Of a DNA stretch of 64,000 bases, positions 12,481-23,851 are shown piece after piece. Under the pieces are notes generated by a model. The model was not told where the DNA came from. It saw nothing but the letters and a program-made list of their open reading frames with translations, and searched no databases. Position numbers and translations under genes: made by a program. The stretch lies in NCBI GenBank assembly GCA_946894095.1, contig OX335644.1, positions 18,085,595 to 18,149,594 of the forward strand. The letters are read 5' to 3'. The DNA is from Incurvaria masculella. Lineage: Eukaryota > Arthropoda > Insecta > Lepidoptera > Incurvariidae. Within the stretch, counting starts at the first letter, position 1. Each line of letters starts with the position of its first letter.

Positions 12481-13298
12481 CTTTTGAAATGGCAAAGGTT
12501 ATAACAGTATGTGTACAGTGAATTGTATTTGAATACTATATCAAATGAGTTTAGAGTTATTTTCGATTGCTCAAAATTTAATACAGTAAACATTTGCAAT
12601 ATAGGGGGAATCCTTCACCGCGAGCAATTCTATATTTTTAATTATTCAAAGAGCACGTCCTAACTAACTGAATTATTGACTGATTCATCAATTCACATTC
12701 TGTGATTTCATTGATTTAAATGAAAATTTCAGAGAATTGTGCGAATGTTAATTTAAGATCCCGACGAATTTGTTATAACTTTGTTTAGACACATTACGTA
12801 CTCAAAGTTTAAGAAGTTGTTTTGAGGTTTTATTTTTATTTTTATGAGATTGTCAATGGTAATTTTAGAAATCGCCCTAGACATCATGTACTGTCTGGAT
12901 GCTAAAAACATGATTAAAACTATTATTTATCTACAAATTTCTGCTTTTAAAAAATAAACTTCTCTGATAATAGATTTTAAAGACTAAAAAAATATTTTTA
13001 TTCATTGACATATTTCAATGGTTTAAGAACTGAGGTACTAAAGAAGAAAATACTAAGTAAGCCTCATTTAATTTTAGGATTTCTTATTCTTTTTTAGTAC
13101 TTGTTGGTGCTCAACAGCTTTAGACATTGTCCTAATATGTCTAATATGTCTCATATGTCGTATGCATTTAGAATGAACAGTATTATTTGAACAACTTCAG
13201 TTCTCCCTAATAAATTATTGTGTTGGTTAAATTCTGAAGAGGCAGACTTGAATAGTGAGGGAAATATAGTGAGTTCTGTTACTCAAACGCCTGAGTTT

Positions 13299-13375
13299 TT
13301 TTACGTTAAGCGCGGTGTATGGCGTACGCCAGGAAATCTTAAGGTGCCCGACCACGCCCATGGGATTTCGAATTT
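13299..13375 (+). repeat. Family-B repeat, head only
   Basis: ACGTTAAGCGCGG.GTATGGCG and GTGCCCGACCACGCCCATGG match the family-B head. The rest is lost. Confidence 0.55.
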
Positions 13376-13573
13376 CAATAGTTACAACGATATTATATTT
13401 GTAAACTGCAGAAGTTTTAGCAGATATATACATGTATATATTTTTGTAAACAATGCGTCATGGTGTAGTTAGAAAAACACAGCCTTGATAATTATATAGA
13501 AATCATCCTTTCAGTGCCTCTGTATTGCTGCTTATAACAATTATTCATTTGTTTTCCTGATTTTTTTATTTAA

Positions 13574-13722
13574 TATGGAAATGGATGACTAATACCAAAC
13601 CTACTGTCGTGATACTAACCCAACATACCAACTGAGAACTAGGTGGCATATCAGGACCTTTTACATATTGCATTGACCTGGATGGAAAACACCGAAACGG
13701 TTATAACCGTTTCAACAATATT
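13574..13722 (-). mobile_element. SINE tail, minus strand
   Basis: ATGGATGACTAATACCAAAC, ACTAGGTGGCATATCAGGAC and CTGGATGGAAAACACCG are the reverse of the shared SINE tail. Confidence 0.65.
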
Positions 13723-13847
13723 TACTCTATCTTTCGTATTCAGAGGGCACCTGTCAAAACTTAGCACGAGATTAGCAAAGGACTAATCATACAAAAACCG
13801 GTTTAGTCCAGAGTATTAAAGTTAGTCGGCCCACTCTGAATACAACT

Positions 13848-14070
13848 TTTCATTTCATTTCATTTCATTTATTTAAACTTTTTGGTAGTCAAACTACACC
13901 AAGTTACGTCACAAAGATCCGCGGATTCGATCAACCCAGTAAAGAAGAACCCGCAAAGAAACTTCACGGGTTTACATAACATATTTTTCCGTCCACAATT
14001 ATGAAATACATACTTAGATCTAAATGCTACTGCCAAACAATTCCTTGGCAGAACAGTTTAAGGCAACTGA
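13848..14070 (+). repeat. Family-C repeat (LINE 3'-like)
   Basis: Begins with TTTCATTTCATTTCATTT, then GGTAGTCAAACTACACCAAG, CCAGTAAAGAAGAACCCGC, TTTTTCCGTCCACAATTATG and ATCTAAATGCTACTGCCAAA. The copy at 62025-62215 directly follows a LINE RT fragment, so this is probably a LINE 3' UTR. Confidence 0.55.
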
Positions 14071-14224
14071 TTTGATTACATAAACAGTTTTAGATAGTTT
14101 GAGCATAGAAATATTTAAAGATTAGTAACCCACCCGAGCAAAGCCGGGGGCAAGTGTGTTATTCATAAATAAACTCTGCAAGGCTCTTCTGATTTTCCCT
14201 TATGAGAGTTTAACTTTATTTATG

Positions 14225-14590
14225 ACTTGGTTATGTGACTGGACATGGATGGCTAATACCGCACCAGCATCATCGTATTAGCCCAAAACACCGCATTCCC
14301 GAAGGAATTTGGTATCATGACATGACCTTCTCTGTATAAGCACGGCTACATACGGGTGGAAATCCGGTTTCGCTTCGACCATTTCCATTTTCTTCCAATG
14401 CGATGGTGGACTCTACCGCCTTGTATGGGAATTATAGTTCTACATGGATTCCGAACTATGGAACAGCTCGCATTCATTATGAAATGTACTTATCCAACTT
14501 AGAAAAAGAAAAAAGTGATGCATGAACGGGGCGAGGATTTGAACCTAGACCTAGGCTGTAAGGGAAGTCCTCCCGCTCCTAAGCCATAAG
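14225..14590 (-). mobile_element. tRNA-head SINE, minus strand
   Basis: Tail at 14225 (GACTGGACATGGATGGCTAA), body to 14450, CTTATCCAACTTAGAAAAAG linker, and a tRNA-like head with box B (reverse AGGATTTGAACCTAGACC) at about 14540. Confidence 0.75.
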
Positions 14591-16315
14591 TCTAACTATA
14601 TAATTTTTTTTCTTTTCAATGCGCTAACAATAGACTAAATCGGAATTAAAATGATTTATAATATATATCTATCTCATAGTAATATGTCCATAAGCTAAAA
14701 TAAATTAATAACTTGAAAGTTTAAGGAAACGTCTTGCCACCGAATGTAGTTTACGTACAAATACCTTAACTTGCAATGGCATCCGAATTCCTTGATCGGT
14801 GACTTCACTTGGATTGGGAAAGACAGGTGAGTTGGGGTCACAGGAGGGTATTTCCCACGGATATTTCCGGACCTGTAGGTCCTGGCGCGGTATCGTGTGC
14901 GGTGATGCACCGCGCGGCCTCGCCGGGGTCGTGTATCATGAAATTATTGTATTTCTTTTAATTTGATTATTAATTTTGTCCTAAAGCCTACATTTCGTAT
15001 ACATACTAACGATGCCTTGAATAGGTGTGGTTTTGATTACCCTACTACTTGATGAGGCATAATGTAACGTTTACCAAATTTGAGAAAAAAAGTGCGCTTC
15101 GTACGATAAGTCGGTGCCACTTTCTTCGAGTATAATTAACTTAACTAAGAAATATGTGATCATGTTAATATTGTTCAAGTGATGTAATTTCTTCTACTAT
15201 TAGGAATATTTTTCTTCAAAGAGTATATTAACTATGTAAATGCAGCACGTAAAACAGTATATTAGCCATTCGAATCTTTGTGACGTAACTTAGTGTAGTT
15301 TGAGTACCAAAAAGTTAAAATAAATGCAATTATATTAAATTAAATAGAAACAAATCAAATTAAAACAGATGATGCGAGCGACATCTCTTGGAGATTTGCA
15401 TAATCGCAGTTCGTGTGGCGCAATCAGATATCAAAATACAATTTATTTACCTATAGTATGGTGCAATTAGACCCAGAACTCAACATCCAAATTGAAGTAT
15501 CCCTTCTGCTCCAAATTTTTCTATACAGTCCACATAATGTTTGGTAAAAAGTTACACCATTTTTCGAGTCGGGTTGGAGGGGGAGAGGGGGGAGAAGTTG
15601 AAATTTATCAGTTTTGCTTAAATATTTAAAAAACTATGCCGTTTCAAGAAAAAGTGCTGATTAAAAAAATCATCTACAATTAATTCTAAACAAACATTAT
15701 TTACAACATAATCTTGCTAAAGTGAAAGTTTTCAAAGTTACAGAGGGTGTAAAGTAGCAATTGTTCGTTTTTGTTTTATTTTTAGAAAAATATGACATTA
15801 TCACGAGAAAAAAATTTTTTTTTACAGAATTGTGTTTTGTACAAAAACAAATAGCGATTTTAGTGGCCGGAGGTATGTTAGTGATAAGCCCATGAAGAAA
15901 CGACAACCTCACCACCCGCTCAAGGGGCGCTATTTTTCAAGGGAAAAGTTAATCGTTAAATTGTAAGGCCGGCTTAGCTGTGATAGTTTTCCTTTTATCT
16001 TTGTTATAATATTTTAATGTTATAAAAAAAATCAAGATAGTATATTATATATTTTACATTAGAATAAGCGACGCACCTGCTTAGAACGAAAAAGTATATT
16101 TACTTGAGTCAACCTAGGACTGGCTCTACCGTCTGATGCCAAATACGAATTTGTTGAAAACGGCAATATGTTTGAATGTTCAATCATTGCAGTCAATGTC
16201 CGCAATGCAGATGAAGCGTTAAACAAATGTATGTTAAATGTATATTAAACATTGTTAGTAGGAGGCATTTATTACGGGAGGAGGGACTGTAGGATAATTC
16301 CAAATGATAAGTATA

Positions 16316-16389
16316 CAGCAGGTAGCGAAATTGGTAGACGCAATACCCGCGAATGGTATGTTTTGCTGGTTCGGGTCCAGCCTTGCAGT
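16316..16389 (+). mobile_element. tRNA-like SINE head (Leu-type D arm)
   Basis: Folds as a cloverleaf: acceptor 16316-16322 with 16382-16388 (one mismatch), D arm GCG...CGC with AAATTGGTAGA, anticodon stem ATACC/GGTAT around CGCGAAT, and T arm GCTGG-TTCGGGT-CCAGC. T33 is replaced by G and the variable loop is short, so it is probably not a working tRNA. The sequence after it (GTTCTTTTTACAGG) is shared with a second copy at 60290-60415 on the minus strand, which shows a repeat family. Confidence 0.6.
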
Positions 16390-16544
16390 ATCTTCATAAA
16401 GTAGTTCTTTTTACAGGGCTCTCTCTTCAATTAATGTGTCCTTGCTTCACGGTCGACTATGCGTCACATTCCTTGGAATATACTATCTTGAATTTATAAA
16501 ACATCCATAATCAATACTTTTGCTGGTGAATACTCTCGCCATTT

Positions 16545-16712
16545 CGATCGGTCGTAACTTCTGTCGCTCTGCTACACCTCCTCTGGAACGGCCTGATGGA
16601 TCACTCCCTATCCTCGCGAAGGAGAAGGCGAAAATTTTTGCTCGTCTTTTCGCGTCTAACTCAACGTTGGATGACCAGGGTGCAGCCCCTCTCTCGATAT
16701 CACACTGTGGGT
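16545..16712 (+). mobile_element. Non-LTR retrotransposon fragment (between endonuclease and RT)
   Basis: Reads GRNFCRSATPPLERPDGSLP, then KEKAKIFARLFASNSTLDDQ. Known: jockey/CR1-type elements carry NFCRSS.PPL...DGS....KEKA..FA..FASNSTLDD between the endonuclease and RT domains. Only this stretch survives. Sequence after 16712 is T-rich and unrelated. Confidence 0.6.
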
Positions 16713-17144
16713 TTTTTTTTCTGTTTTTAACTCATTTTTTTATAATGACAGAGTTTTGGATAACTCTCATATTAGTCTTGATTGCTAGACTGTTTGCATT
16801 GTAATATGTCGTTTACTTGAAGTAATCCTTGTCGTATGAACCCTCCCGTATTACGATTTGTTTCAAAACAATGTATAGCCCTGACGCCGAGTTCATTTAC
16901 GAGTATTATTAAGTGACAGATGACATCCGATGTCGATGCATCTTGTCGTGGCCTTATTAAGGAAAATATGTGTCTCCTCAGGTAAGCCATCTCCTAGTCA
17001 TACCGGTTCGCGCATCTTTTTTCCTTTTGTATTAAGTTAGCTCTGTCCTCAACGACTGTTTTATGTTTGATGTTTGTCCAATTTTATTAATTTTTTAATT
17101 CAATTTAGTTATTTTTTCCAATTAAGTATCCTCTTTTTTATGTT

Positions 17145-18110
17145 AGTAATTGGGCAAGGATGGCTAATGCTACATCGACTGTCATGATATTAACTTAACA
17201 CACTGCATTTCACTCAAAAAAAAATCAGTGAATCTAACTCTAATTCCAAAAATAATAACCGCCTTGCAACGTCAAAATAGAGCAAACTAATTAAATCGGT
17301 CACTCTAACTGAGTGAAAACAGTTATCCTTAAACATTTTATGTTACTGTATCTTTTAATTGTTTTTTAACTGTGTGCAATAACTGTTTTCTCTTACTGTT
17401 TATATAATTGTGTTTAAACTGTTTCTAGCTTTAGTATTTTTTCCATTCTTACTGACGTCTATTTTCAGTGAAACAATACTGTCAAATCTGTTAAAATTAT
17501 TGTACCTATTGCAATTGTGCCTATTGGATGCCTGATTTGTAATCAGCCGTAATCTTCAATCAGTTAAGAAAACCGTTTCAAAATCATTTGATCTGTATCA
17601 TGAGTTATTTTCACCAAGCGGTACTGTTCAATCGTTTAAAATAACCTTTTAATAATTACTGTTTGGGCTCATTAATAGATACTTAACGTAATAAATTAAT
17701 AGTACTGAAAAAAAATTACCATAAATGACTCAATTTTAGCTGTGCTGAATCAGTAAACAGTTGCACATCGTTATTTTTCAGTGCAAAAGAATTAGAGGCC
17801 ATGCCAGGATCCCCTTTTTATAACTACGCGTACGCGATGGAAAACACGGACGGTTTACTTCTATAACTGCGCCTTTTATGTATGCTACTAACTACTATGC
17901 ATGGCCCAAAAACTTCATCCTGGTCTGGTCATCTGCGCCCTATGCCTGGGCAAGCCATAGTTACCTCGTTGTGGAGTCAATTCCAAAAGTTGTGGAATTT
18001 CAGTTTTACAGGGATTCCGAACCATGGAACAGATGCATTCGTAATGAAAAGGACTTATCGAACTCAGAAAATGGCATAAAGTTGTGCATGAAAAGAACTG
18101 TAATTGTACC
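17145..18110 (-). mobile_element. SINE split by MITE insertion
   Basis: SINE tail at 17145-17210 and the remaining body at 17784-18110 (GGATTCCGAACCATGGAACA, CTTATCGAACTCAG). The element resumes without clear loss on the far side of the inserted MITE. Confidence 0.65.
17211..17783. mobile_element. MITE family F, complete, inside a SINE
   Basis: Termini CACTCAAAAAAAAATCAGTG and (reverse) CACTGAAAAATAACGATG. Internal text is shared with 6585-6800. No coding capacity seen. It is younger than the SINE it interrupts. Confidence 0.65.
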
Positions 18111-18478
18111 AATGACCCCTGGGCGACCATTTGCTCAAAATGTGATATAAATCTGTAAGTTCAGATTGTTGCCTACCATTATTTATTGCCTAATTGTTGT
18201 AACCCTTCCACCACGGTCCTTATGGTCTGCAGGAATAGTTTAATCCAAAATGTTTAAGATACATTGTTTTATACATAAAGTATGTGTGTTATGTATATTG
18301 GATAAATAAATAATAAAAAAGTATATGTTAAACACAAATGATACAAGAATCTACAGGCCAAACGCCATTTTAGCTGAAAAAATCTTTTCAGCGATTTTTT
18401 TCCTTCGTTTCTTAATGCAATTCGAGTTCTTAAAATATACCCTCGTGGCGTTGAAAATAACGGTGAAAAAAAAATTTT

Positions 18479-18750
18479 ACAAAAAAAATAACCGACTTCA
18501 AAGAAAAAGCACTAAAAAGTAAAAAATTATTTCCATTTTTGTAGTTACGATTTCTGTTATTTTTTGAGTCGGCGTCAGCCGGGCACGCGCTGCGCCAATC
18601 AAGTGAACCTAACCTAACCTAACCTAACCTAACCTAACCTAACCTTGGCTGACACCGACTCAAAAAATAACAGAAATCGTAACTACAAAAATGGAAATTA
18701 TTTTTTACTTTTTAGTGCTTTTTCTTTGAAGTCGGTTATTTTTTTTTGTA
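18479..18750. repeat. Palindrome of about 100-bp arms enclosing (AACCT)8
   Basis: Left arm about 18479-18580, right arm about 18647-18750, nearly perfect, from AATAACCGACTTCAAAGAAA to GAGTCGGCGTCAGCC. The loop holds eight AACCT units at 18606-18645, the insect telomere repeat (TTAGG) on the opposite strand. The ACCGACTTCAAA terminus recurs at 7229 and, inverted, at 19085. Confidence 0.9.
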
Positions 18751-18839
18751 ATTTTTTTTTATTTGTTTATTTTTAGTGAATCTGAAGTACACTTACTAAT
18801 TTGTACACGTCCTTTCCAATAAAAAAAGAATCACCGAAA

Positions 18840-19096
18840 TCGGTTGGCGTAATATAGAGTTATTCGTCCATTTGTCGCGCACATCTTAATACAAATTTAA
18901 GACTTTTATGATTTTCTCATGGATATCATTGTCAGAACTTAACCAAATTAAAATGGGACCACTTGGGTAGCACTAGCTATCATTTAAAAAAATAATCATC
19001 AAAATCGGTTCACCCAGGCAAAAGTTATGAGGTAACAAACATAAAAAAAAACATACAGACGAATTGATAACCTCCTCCTTTTTTTGAAGTCGGTTA
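18840..19096 (+). repeat. ACCGACTTCAAA-family element, right part
   Basis: Ends CAGACGAATTGATAACCTCC, then TCCTTTTTTTGAAGTCGGTTA, the inverse of 7229-7268. Together with 18479 it may be one element of about 620 bp with ACCGACTTCAAA termini. Confidence 0.5.
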
Positions 19097-19479
19097 AAAA
19101 TGTTTATATCCCGCATGTTTCGAATATGCAGTTAGCTCTTTTTTGTTGCGTATGATTATACTCAATACAAGGAATACTTTCATCAGGAAAGTTAAGATCA
19201 TCAAACTGGGGTGCCATAAGCAAAATAAGTAGTAGTTATTTTTAAAAAAATAATAAAATATGGTTTCACTTACGCCTTTATGGAACTGAATGCAATCAGC
19301 TGTTACCACGCCCTTAATATTTTTTAAGGAAATTTAATTCCAAATATCTTTCCATTGTGGAATGAAAATATTTCATTCGTGCCCATGAATATGGCGTTAG
19401 CTAAAACCAAACGCTTAAAACATTTATTAAATATTCCCATGCGTTTTTATTGAATATGCCCGACGTTTGAATGGGCGTT

Positions 19480-19680
19480 CCATTGGTTTTCGAAAAAATT
19501 TGGGGTTACGGGCATCTAGCGGCTGGCACAGATGCTCCTTTGCATTACGTTTTATGGAGTGGACTTCGGAGGAAATACCTCGGCTGGGGGTGCATTCCGC
19601 AGTTTACCGACCCTATAGCATTCCAGAGCTGCCCCAGCCTTCACCCCTAGAGGTCCTACCATAAAAGGCCTGAATAAAAG
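19480..19680 (+). repeat. Family-B repeat, diverged
   Basis: GGAGGAAATACCTCGGC, CCGCAGTTTACCGACCCTAT and a following AATAAAAGG-type end match the family tail. Confidence 0.5.
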
Positions 19681-20249
19681 GTATGAATGAGGTAAATAAA
19701 GCGTAGAGTACCTACATATATTATATTCTAGAAGTGTTTTGGAATTGTCCTTCCAGAAAGACATTTGACTTGACCAGCTAACGATGTATTCATTTTATAA
19801 TTTTAATTTGGTGATTGCATGTCATGTATACTTTACTTTCTTCCAAAACCGAATATTTAATGCGAATATCGATAACCGATTGAAGCCATGTCCATGTATT
19901 TAAAATCAGCATTGACTTTTTCAAATTTTCTTTGATAAAATGTTAACGCAACATTGTAATATCGCAAACTTCTACCTTCCTTTCCATTTGCAATCGGATG
20001 ATTACAAAAAATAAATTAAACAATAAAACATTAAATGGCCACGAAAAATGAGAGGAAAAAAAACAATCCTGCCACGTTTTCAAAACTGGAGCTCGAGAAG
20101 ATCGAAACACATTTTTTTCCCAAGGACTGGACCAATGAAACGAGGCCACGACGTTCCTGGCAACAAGGTGACCAATCTGGATGCTTTTCCAAATGATCAA
20201 GAAAAAAAGCCAGATATTCCGCTCTGGATAAAGGAAGGATAAATAAAAG

Positions 20250-20380
20250 CCCTGGACGTGTATTCTTGGCATTCAGTCATTGCGGATTCAGTAGAGTTAA
20301 CAGAAGAAGAATTTACTTTGACATTACTGTTAACTCTACTAAATACGCAATGACTGAATGCCAAGAATACACGCCCTGGG
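20250..20380. repeat. Long hairpin, 54-bp arms and 23-base loop
   Basis: Arms 20250-20303 and 20327-20380 pair at 50 of 54 positions around a 23-base A/T-rich loop. It lies 220 bases before the minisatellite. It may be a foldback MITE or the template of a hairpin RNA. Confidence 0.9.
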
Positions 20381-20600
20381 CAGTTCTTCCGCGGTCACCG
20401 CTCCGTGCAGCAGCACCTCTTGGAGTCTTCGTTGCGACCAGCGACTTAGAGTTGATCCCCATCCATGTGGAAATGAATATTTTTATTAGTTTAGAATCTA
20501 TGCAAAATTATGAAGCACCCTTGTGTAAGTGCAGCATTCTCTGTCGTGGAGCCTTGAGCTCACCTGGGCTTTTAGTGGAGTGAAATGTCGTCGGGCGTGG

Positions 20601-22500
20601 TGCCTTGGGCCCGCGACTTGCTGAGTCGTCGTAGGTGGTGCCTTGGGCCCGCGACTTGCTGAGTCGTCGTAGGTGGTGCCTTGGGCCCGCGACTTGCTGA
20701 GTCGTCGTAGGTGGTGCCTTGGGCCCGCGACTTGCTGAGTCGTCGTAGGTGGTGCCTTGGGCCCGCGACTTGCTGAGTCGTCGTAGGTGGTGCCTTGGGC
20801 CCGCGACTTGCTGAGTCGTCGTAGGTGGTGCCTTGGGCCCGCGACTTGCTGAGTCGTCGTAGGTGGTGCCTTGGGCCCGCGACTTGCTGAGTCGTCGTAG
20901 GTGGTGCCTTGGGCCCGCGACTTGCTGAGTCGTCGTAGGTGGTGCCTTGGGCCCGCGACTTGCTGAGTCGTCGTAGGTGGTGCCTTGGGCCCGCGACTTG
21001 CTGAGTCGTCGTAGGTGGTGCCTTGGGCCCGCGACTTGCTGAGTCGTCGTAGGTGGTGCCTTGGGCCCGCGACTTGCTGAGTCGTCGTAGGTGGTGCCTT
21101 GGGCCCGCGACTTGCTGAGTCGTCGTAGGTGGTGCCTTGGGCCCGCGACTTGCTGAGTCGTCGTAGGTGGTGCCTTGGGCCCGCGACTTGCTGAGTCGTC
21201 GTAGGTGGTGCCTTGGGCCCGCGACTTGCTGAGTCGTCGTAGGTGGTGCCTTGGGCCCGCGACTTGCTGAGTCGTCGTAGGTGGTGCCTTGGGCCCGCGA
21301 CTTGCTGAGTCGTCGTAGGTGGTGCCTTGGGCGCGCGACTTGCTGAGTCGTCGTAGGTGGTGCCTTGGGCGCGCGACTTGCTGAGTCGTCGTAGGTGGTG
21401 CCTTGGGCCCGCGACTTGCTGAGTCGTCGTAGGTGGTGCCTTGGGCCCGCGACTTGCTGAGTCGTCGTAGGTGGTGCCTTGGGCCCGCGACTTGCTGAGT
21501 CGTCGTAGGTGGTGCCTTGGGCCCGCGACTTGCTGAGTCGTCGTAGGTGGTGCCTTGGGCCCGCGACTTGCTGAGTCGTCGTAGGTGGTGCCTTGGGCCC
21601 GCGACTTGCTGAGTCGTCGTAGGTGGTGCCTTGGGCCCGCGACTTGCTGAGTCGTCGTAGGTGGTGCCTTGGGCCCGCGACTTGCTGAGTCGTCGGAGGT
21701 GGTGCCTTGGGCCCGCGACTTGCTGAGTCGTCGGAGGTGGTGCCTTGGGCCCGCGACTTGCTGAGTCGTCGGAGGTGGTGCCTTGGGCCCGCGACTTGCT
21801 GAGTCGTCGGAGGTGGTGCCTTGGGCCCGCGACTTGCTGAGTCGTCGTAGGTGGTGCCTTGGGCCCGCGACTTGCTGAGTCGTCGTAGGTGGTGCCTTGG
21901 GCCCGCGGCTTGCTGAGTCGTCGTAGGTGGTGCCTTTGGCGCGCGACTTGCTGAGTCGTCGTAGGTGGTGCCTTGGGCGCGCGACTTGCTGAGTCGTCGT
22001 AGGTGGTGCCTTGGGCCCGCGACTTGCTGAGTCGTCGTAGGTGGTGCCTTGGGCCCGCGACTTGCTGAGTCGTCGGAGGTGGTGCCTTGGGCCCGCGACT
22101 TGCTGAGTCGTCGTAGGTGGTGCCTTGGGCCCGCGACTTGCTGAGTCGTCGTAGGTGGTGCCTTTGGCGCGCGACTTGCTGAGTCGTCGTAGGTGGTGCC
22201 TTGGGCGCGCGACTTGCTGAGTCGTCGTAGGTGGTGCCTTGGGCCCGCGACTTGCTGAGTCGTCGTAGGTGGTGCCTTGGGCCCGCGACTTGCTGAGTCG
22301 TCGTAGGTGGTGCCTTGGGCCCGCGACTTGCTGAGTCGTCGTAGGTGGTGCCTTGGGCCCGCGACTTGCTGAGTCGTCGTAGGTGGTGCCTTGGGCCCGC
22401 GGCTTGCTGAGTCGTCGTAGGTGGTGCCTTGGGCCCGCGGCTTGCTGAGTCGTCGTAGGTGGTGCCTTGAGCCCGCGACCAGCAGAGTCGTCTTCAAAAC
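20601..22500. repeat. 38-bp minisatellite, about 50 units
   Basis: The unit begins TGCCTTGGGCCCGCGACTTG and ends GTCGTCGTAGGTGG. From 20601 to the last recognisable start at 22463 is 1862 bases, exactly 49 x 38, so there is no net indel. Variants are single-base changes: CCC to CGC, GTCGTAGG to GTCGGAGG (a block of four near 21695-21810), GCGGCTTG, and TTTGGCGCGC. A six-unit block appears twice, because TTTGGCGCGC units start at 21931 and 22159, 228 bases apart. As 38 is not a multiple of 3 and the unit lacks minus-strand stops in all frames, a 641-codon minus ORF results; I do not treat it as a gene. Confidence 0.95.
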
Positions 22501-22870
22501 CTACCGTTCTACTTCACTCGTCACCACCAGGCAAGAGCCTGTGATCGCTGCTTTTGCGGTGTCACCAGCCTAGCTATTTGAAGCCCGCGCCTTGCGGTGC
22601 TGTCCATGACGGCACGATTAGCTGTTCCTGCCCGAGACGCGTTCCGGAGGGTATGAGATAGAATGTAATAAAATTTTACACACCGCTGTTTTGTTTGAAC
22701 TGAATTAAACAACCATTCATCCGCATTTAGTGTTCATTTAAATTCTTCCTCAAGTTAAACGTCCTCTACTGTGGGATCAATCCGTAGTCTCGGCTTTGTT
22801 CAAAACCAGTTCACATATTAATTTTTTACCTGACCCTCGATTCTTGATTTGTAAGTGTAATATATAAGTG

Positions 22871-23125
22871 TAAGATCCGAAAGTTCGAATTTTGCCCGCT
22901 TTAAACAATAGGTTTGGACCTGAAGTTTTTAACGATAAAACAAGAACATCTACAAAAATTCTTAGTCATCAAGCCTAGCTTGTTTCATGAAAATTCATAA
23001 CCAAGTTGATTTTTGTTTGATTTTTGACTACAGCGTTATTGATTGCTTAAGGTCATTTTGTAATATTTTTTTTTCATTGTGGACATGTTGCGTCCTCCTC
23101 ATCACGGAGCCAGTCTTTTTCGCTC
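22871..23125 (-). mobile_element. TTAA-MITE family G, internal fragment
   Basis: GTCCGAAAGTTCGAATTTT.. and TTGATTTTTGACTACAGCG.. through GTGGACATGTTGCGTCCTCC match the interior of 62220-62748. Both TTAA ends are missing. Confidence 0.6.
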
Positions 23126-23748
23126 TTAATATCTGTTACAAGTATTTCACAATTAAATGTTTAATGGAGGTGACGTTTTTTTTGCTATGCGTGAAATATG
23201 GCGTACGCAGGGCTTCAAAGAGAAGCCCGACGAAGGGGCTGCCATGTCACACTTTTACGTAAAATACGAACGACAAATCCCTTAGTCACCTTACGACATG
23301 CACGGGATGAAATTATTTTAAGTTTCGACGCCTACACAGCATGTGTGCATACGGCTCGAACGAACGCTTTCTGGGGTTAATGTAAAGGGTTCAATGGTTA
23401 TATGTTTGTTTTTCTTTCTGAAATAATAGCCCCTTAATATTTTTATATTACATGTGAAATGCGGTGCTGGGTACATATCTAGTAAATTAGTATTAAATTG
23501 TCTTTTGTATGTTAATCATGTCTGTATCTGTTTGCTTTTCCAAATAAATAAATAAATAAAAGCAAGACAGCTATATCGCGAAAGCCTATGACGCTATGAA
23601 ATTATGCAACCATCCAGAAACGTCATTGATTTCGTCAACAGAGCCGCTGCCGCAGGCAACGATTGCTCTGTGGTCGCAGGACGCAGGACCCCGCGTGTGC
23701 ATCGCCCCTCTTCTTTAAATCCGCTCTTACTCATCCGCCTTCAGAGCT

Positions 23749-23782
23749 CATATACCGCCCACCGATTCTCGCTCCACCAGTC
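23749..23782 (+). promoter_or_regulatory. Putative TATA box and initiator of the SRP-like gene
   Basis: CATATACC at 23749-23756 is followed about 28 bases later by an initiator-like CCAGTC (A at 23779). This is the usual TATA-to-start spacing in insects. It leaves a 5' UTR of about 70 bases before the chosen ATG at 23852. Confidence 0.4.
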
Positions 23783-23851
23783 TTACGCGACGCACCGGCC
23801 CGTCCGAACGAACCGACACTCTCGCGATCTAGTCCTCTATTCCGTAGCACG

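Noticed and set aside
16316..16389. Functional tRNA or a bacterial tRNA acquired by transfer
   Set aside because: Lacks U33, has an acceptor mismatch, and shares flanking sequence with another copy at 60290-60415, so it is a repeat head.
20572..22497. 641-codon minus-strand ORF
   Set aside because: It is the translation of a 38-bp tandem repeat in all three frames in turn; no domain, and the plus strand explains it fully.
20601..22500. CRISPR-like array
   Set aside because: Units are contiguous with no unique spacers, in a eukaryotic genome.
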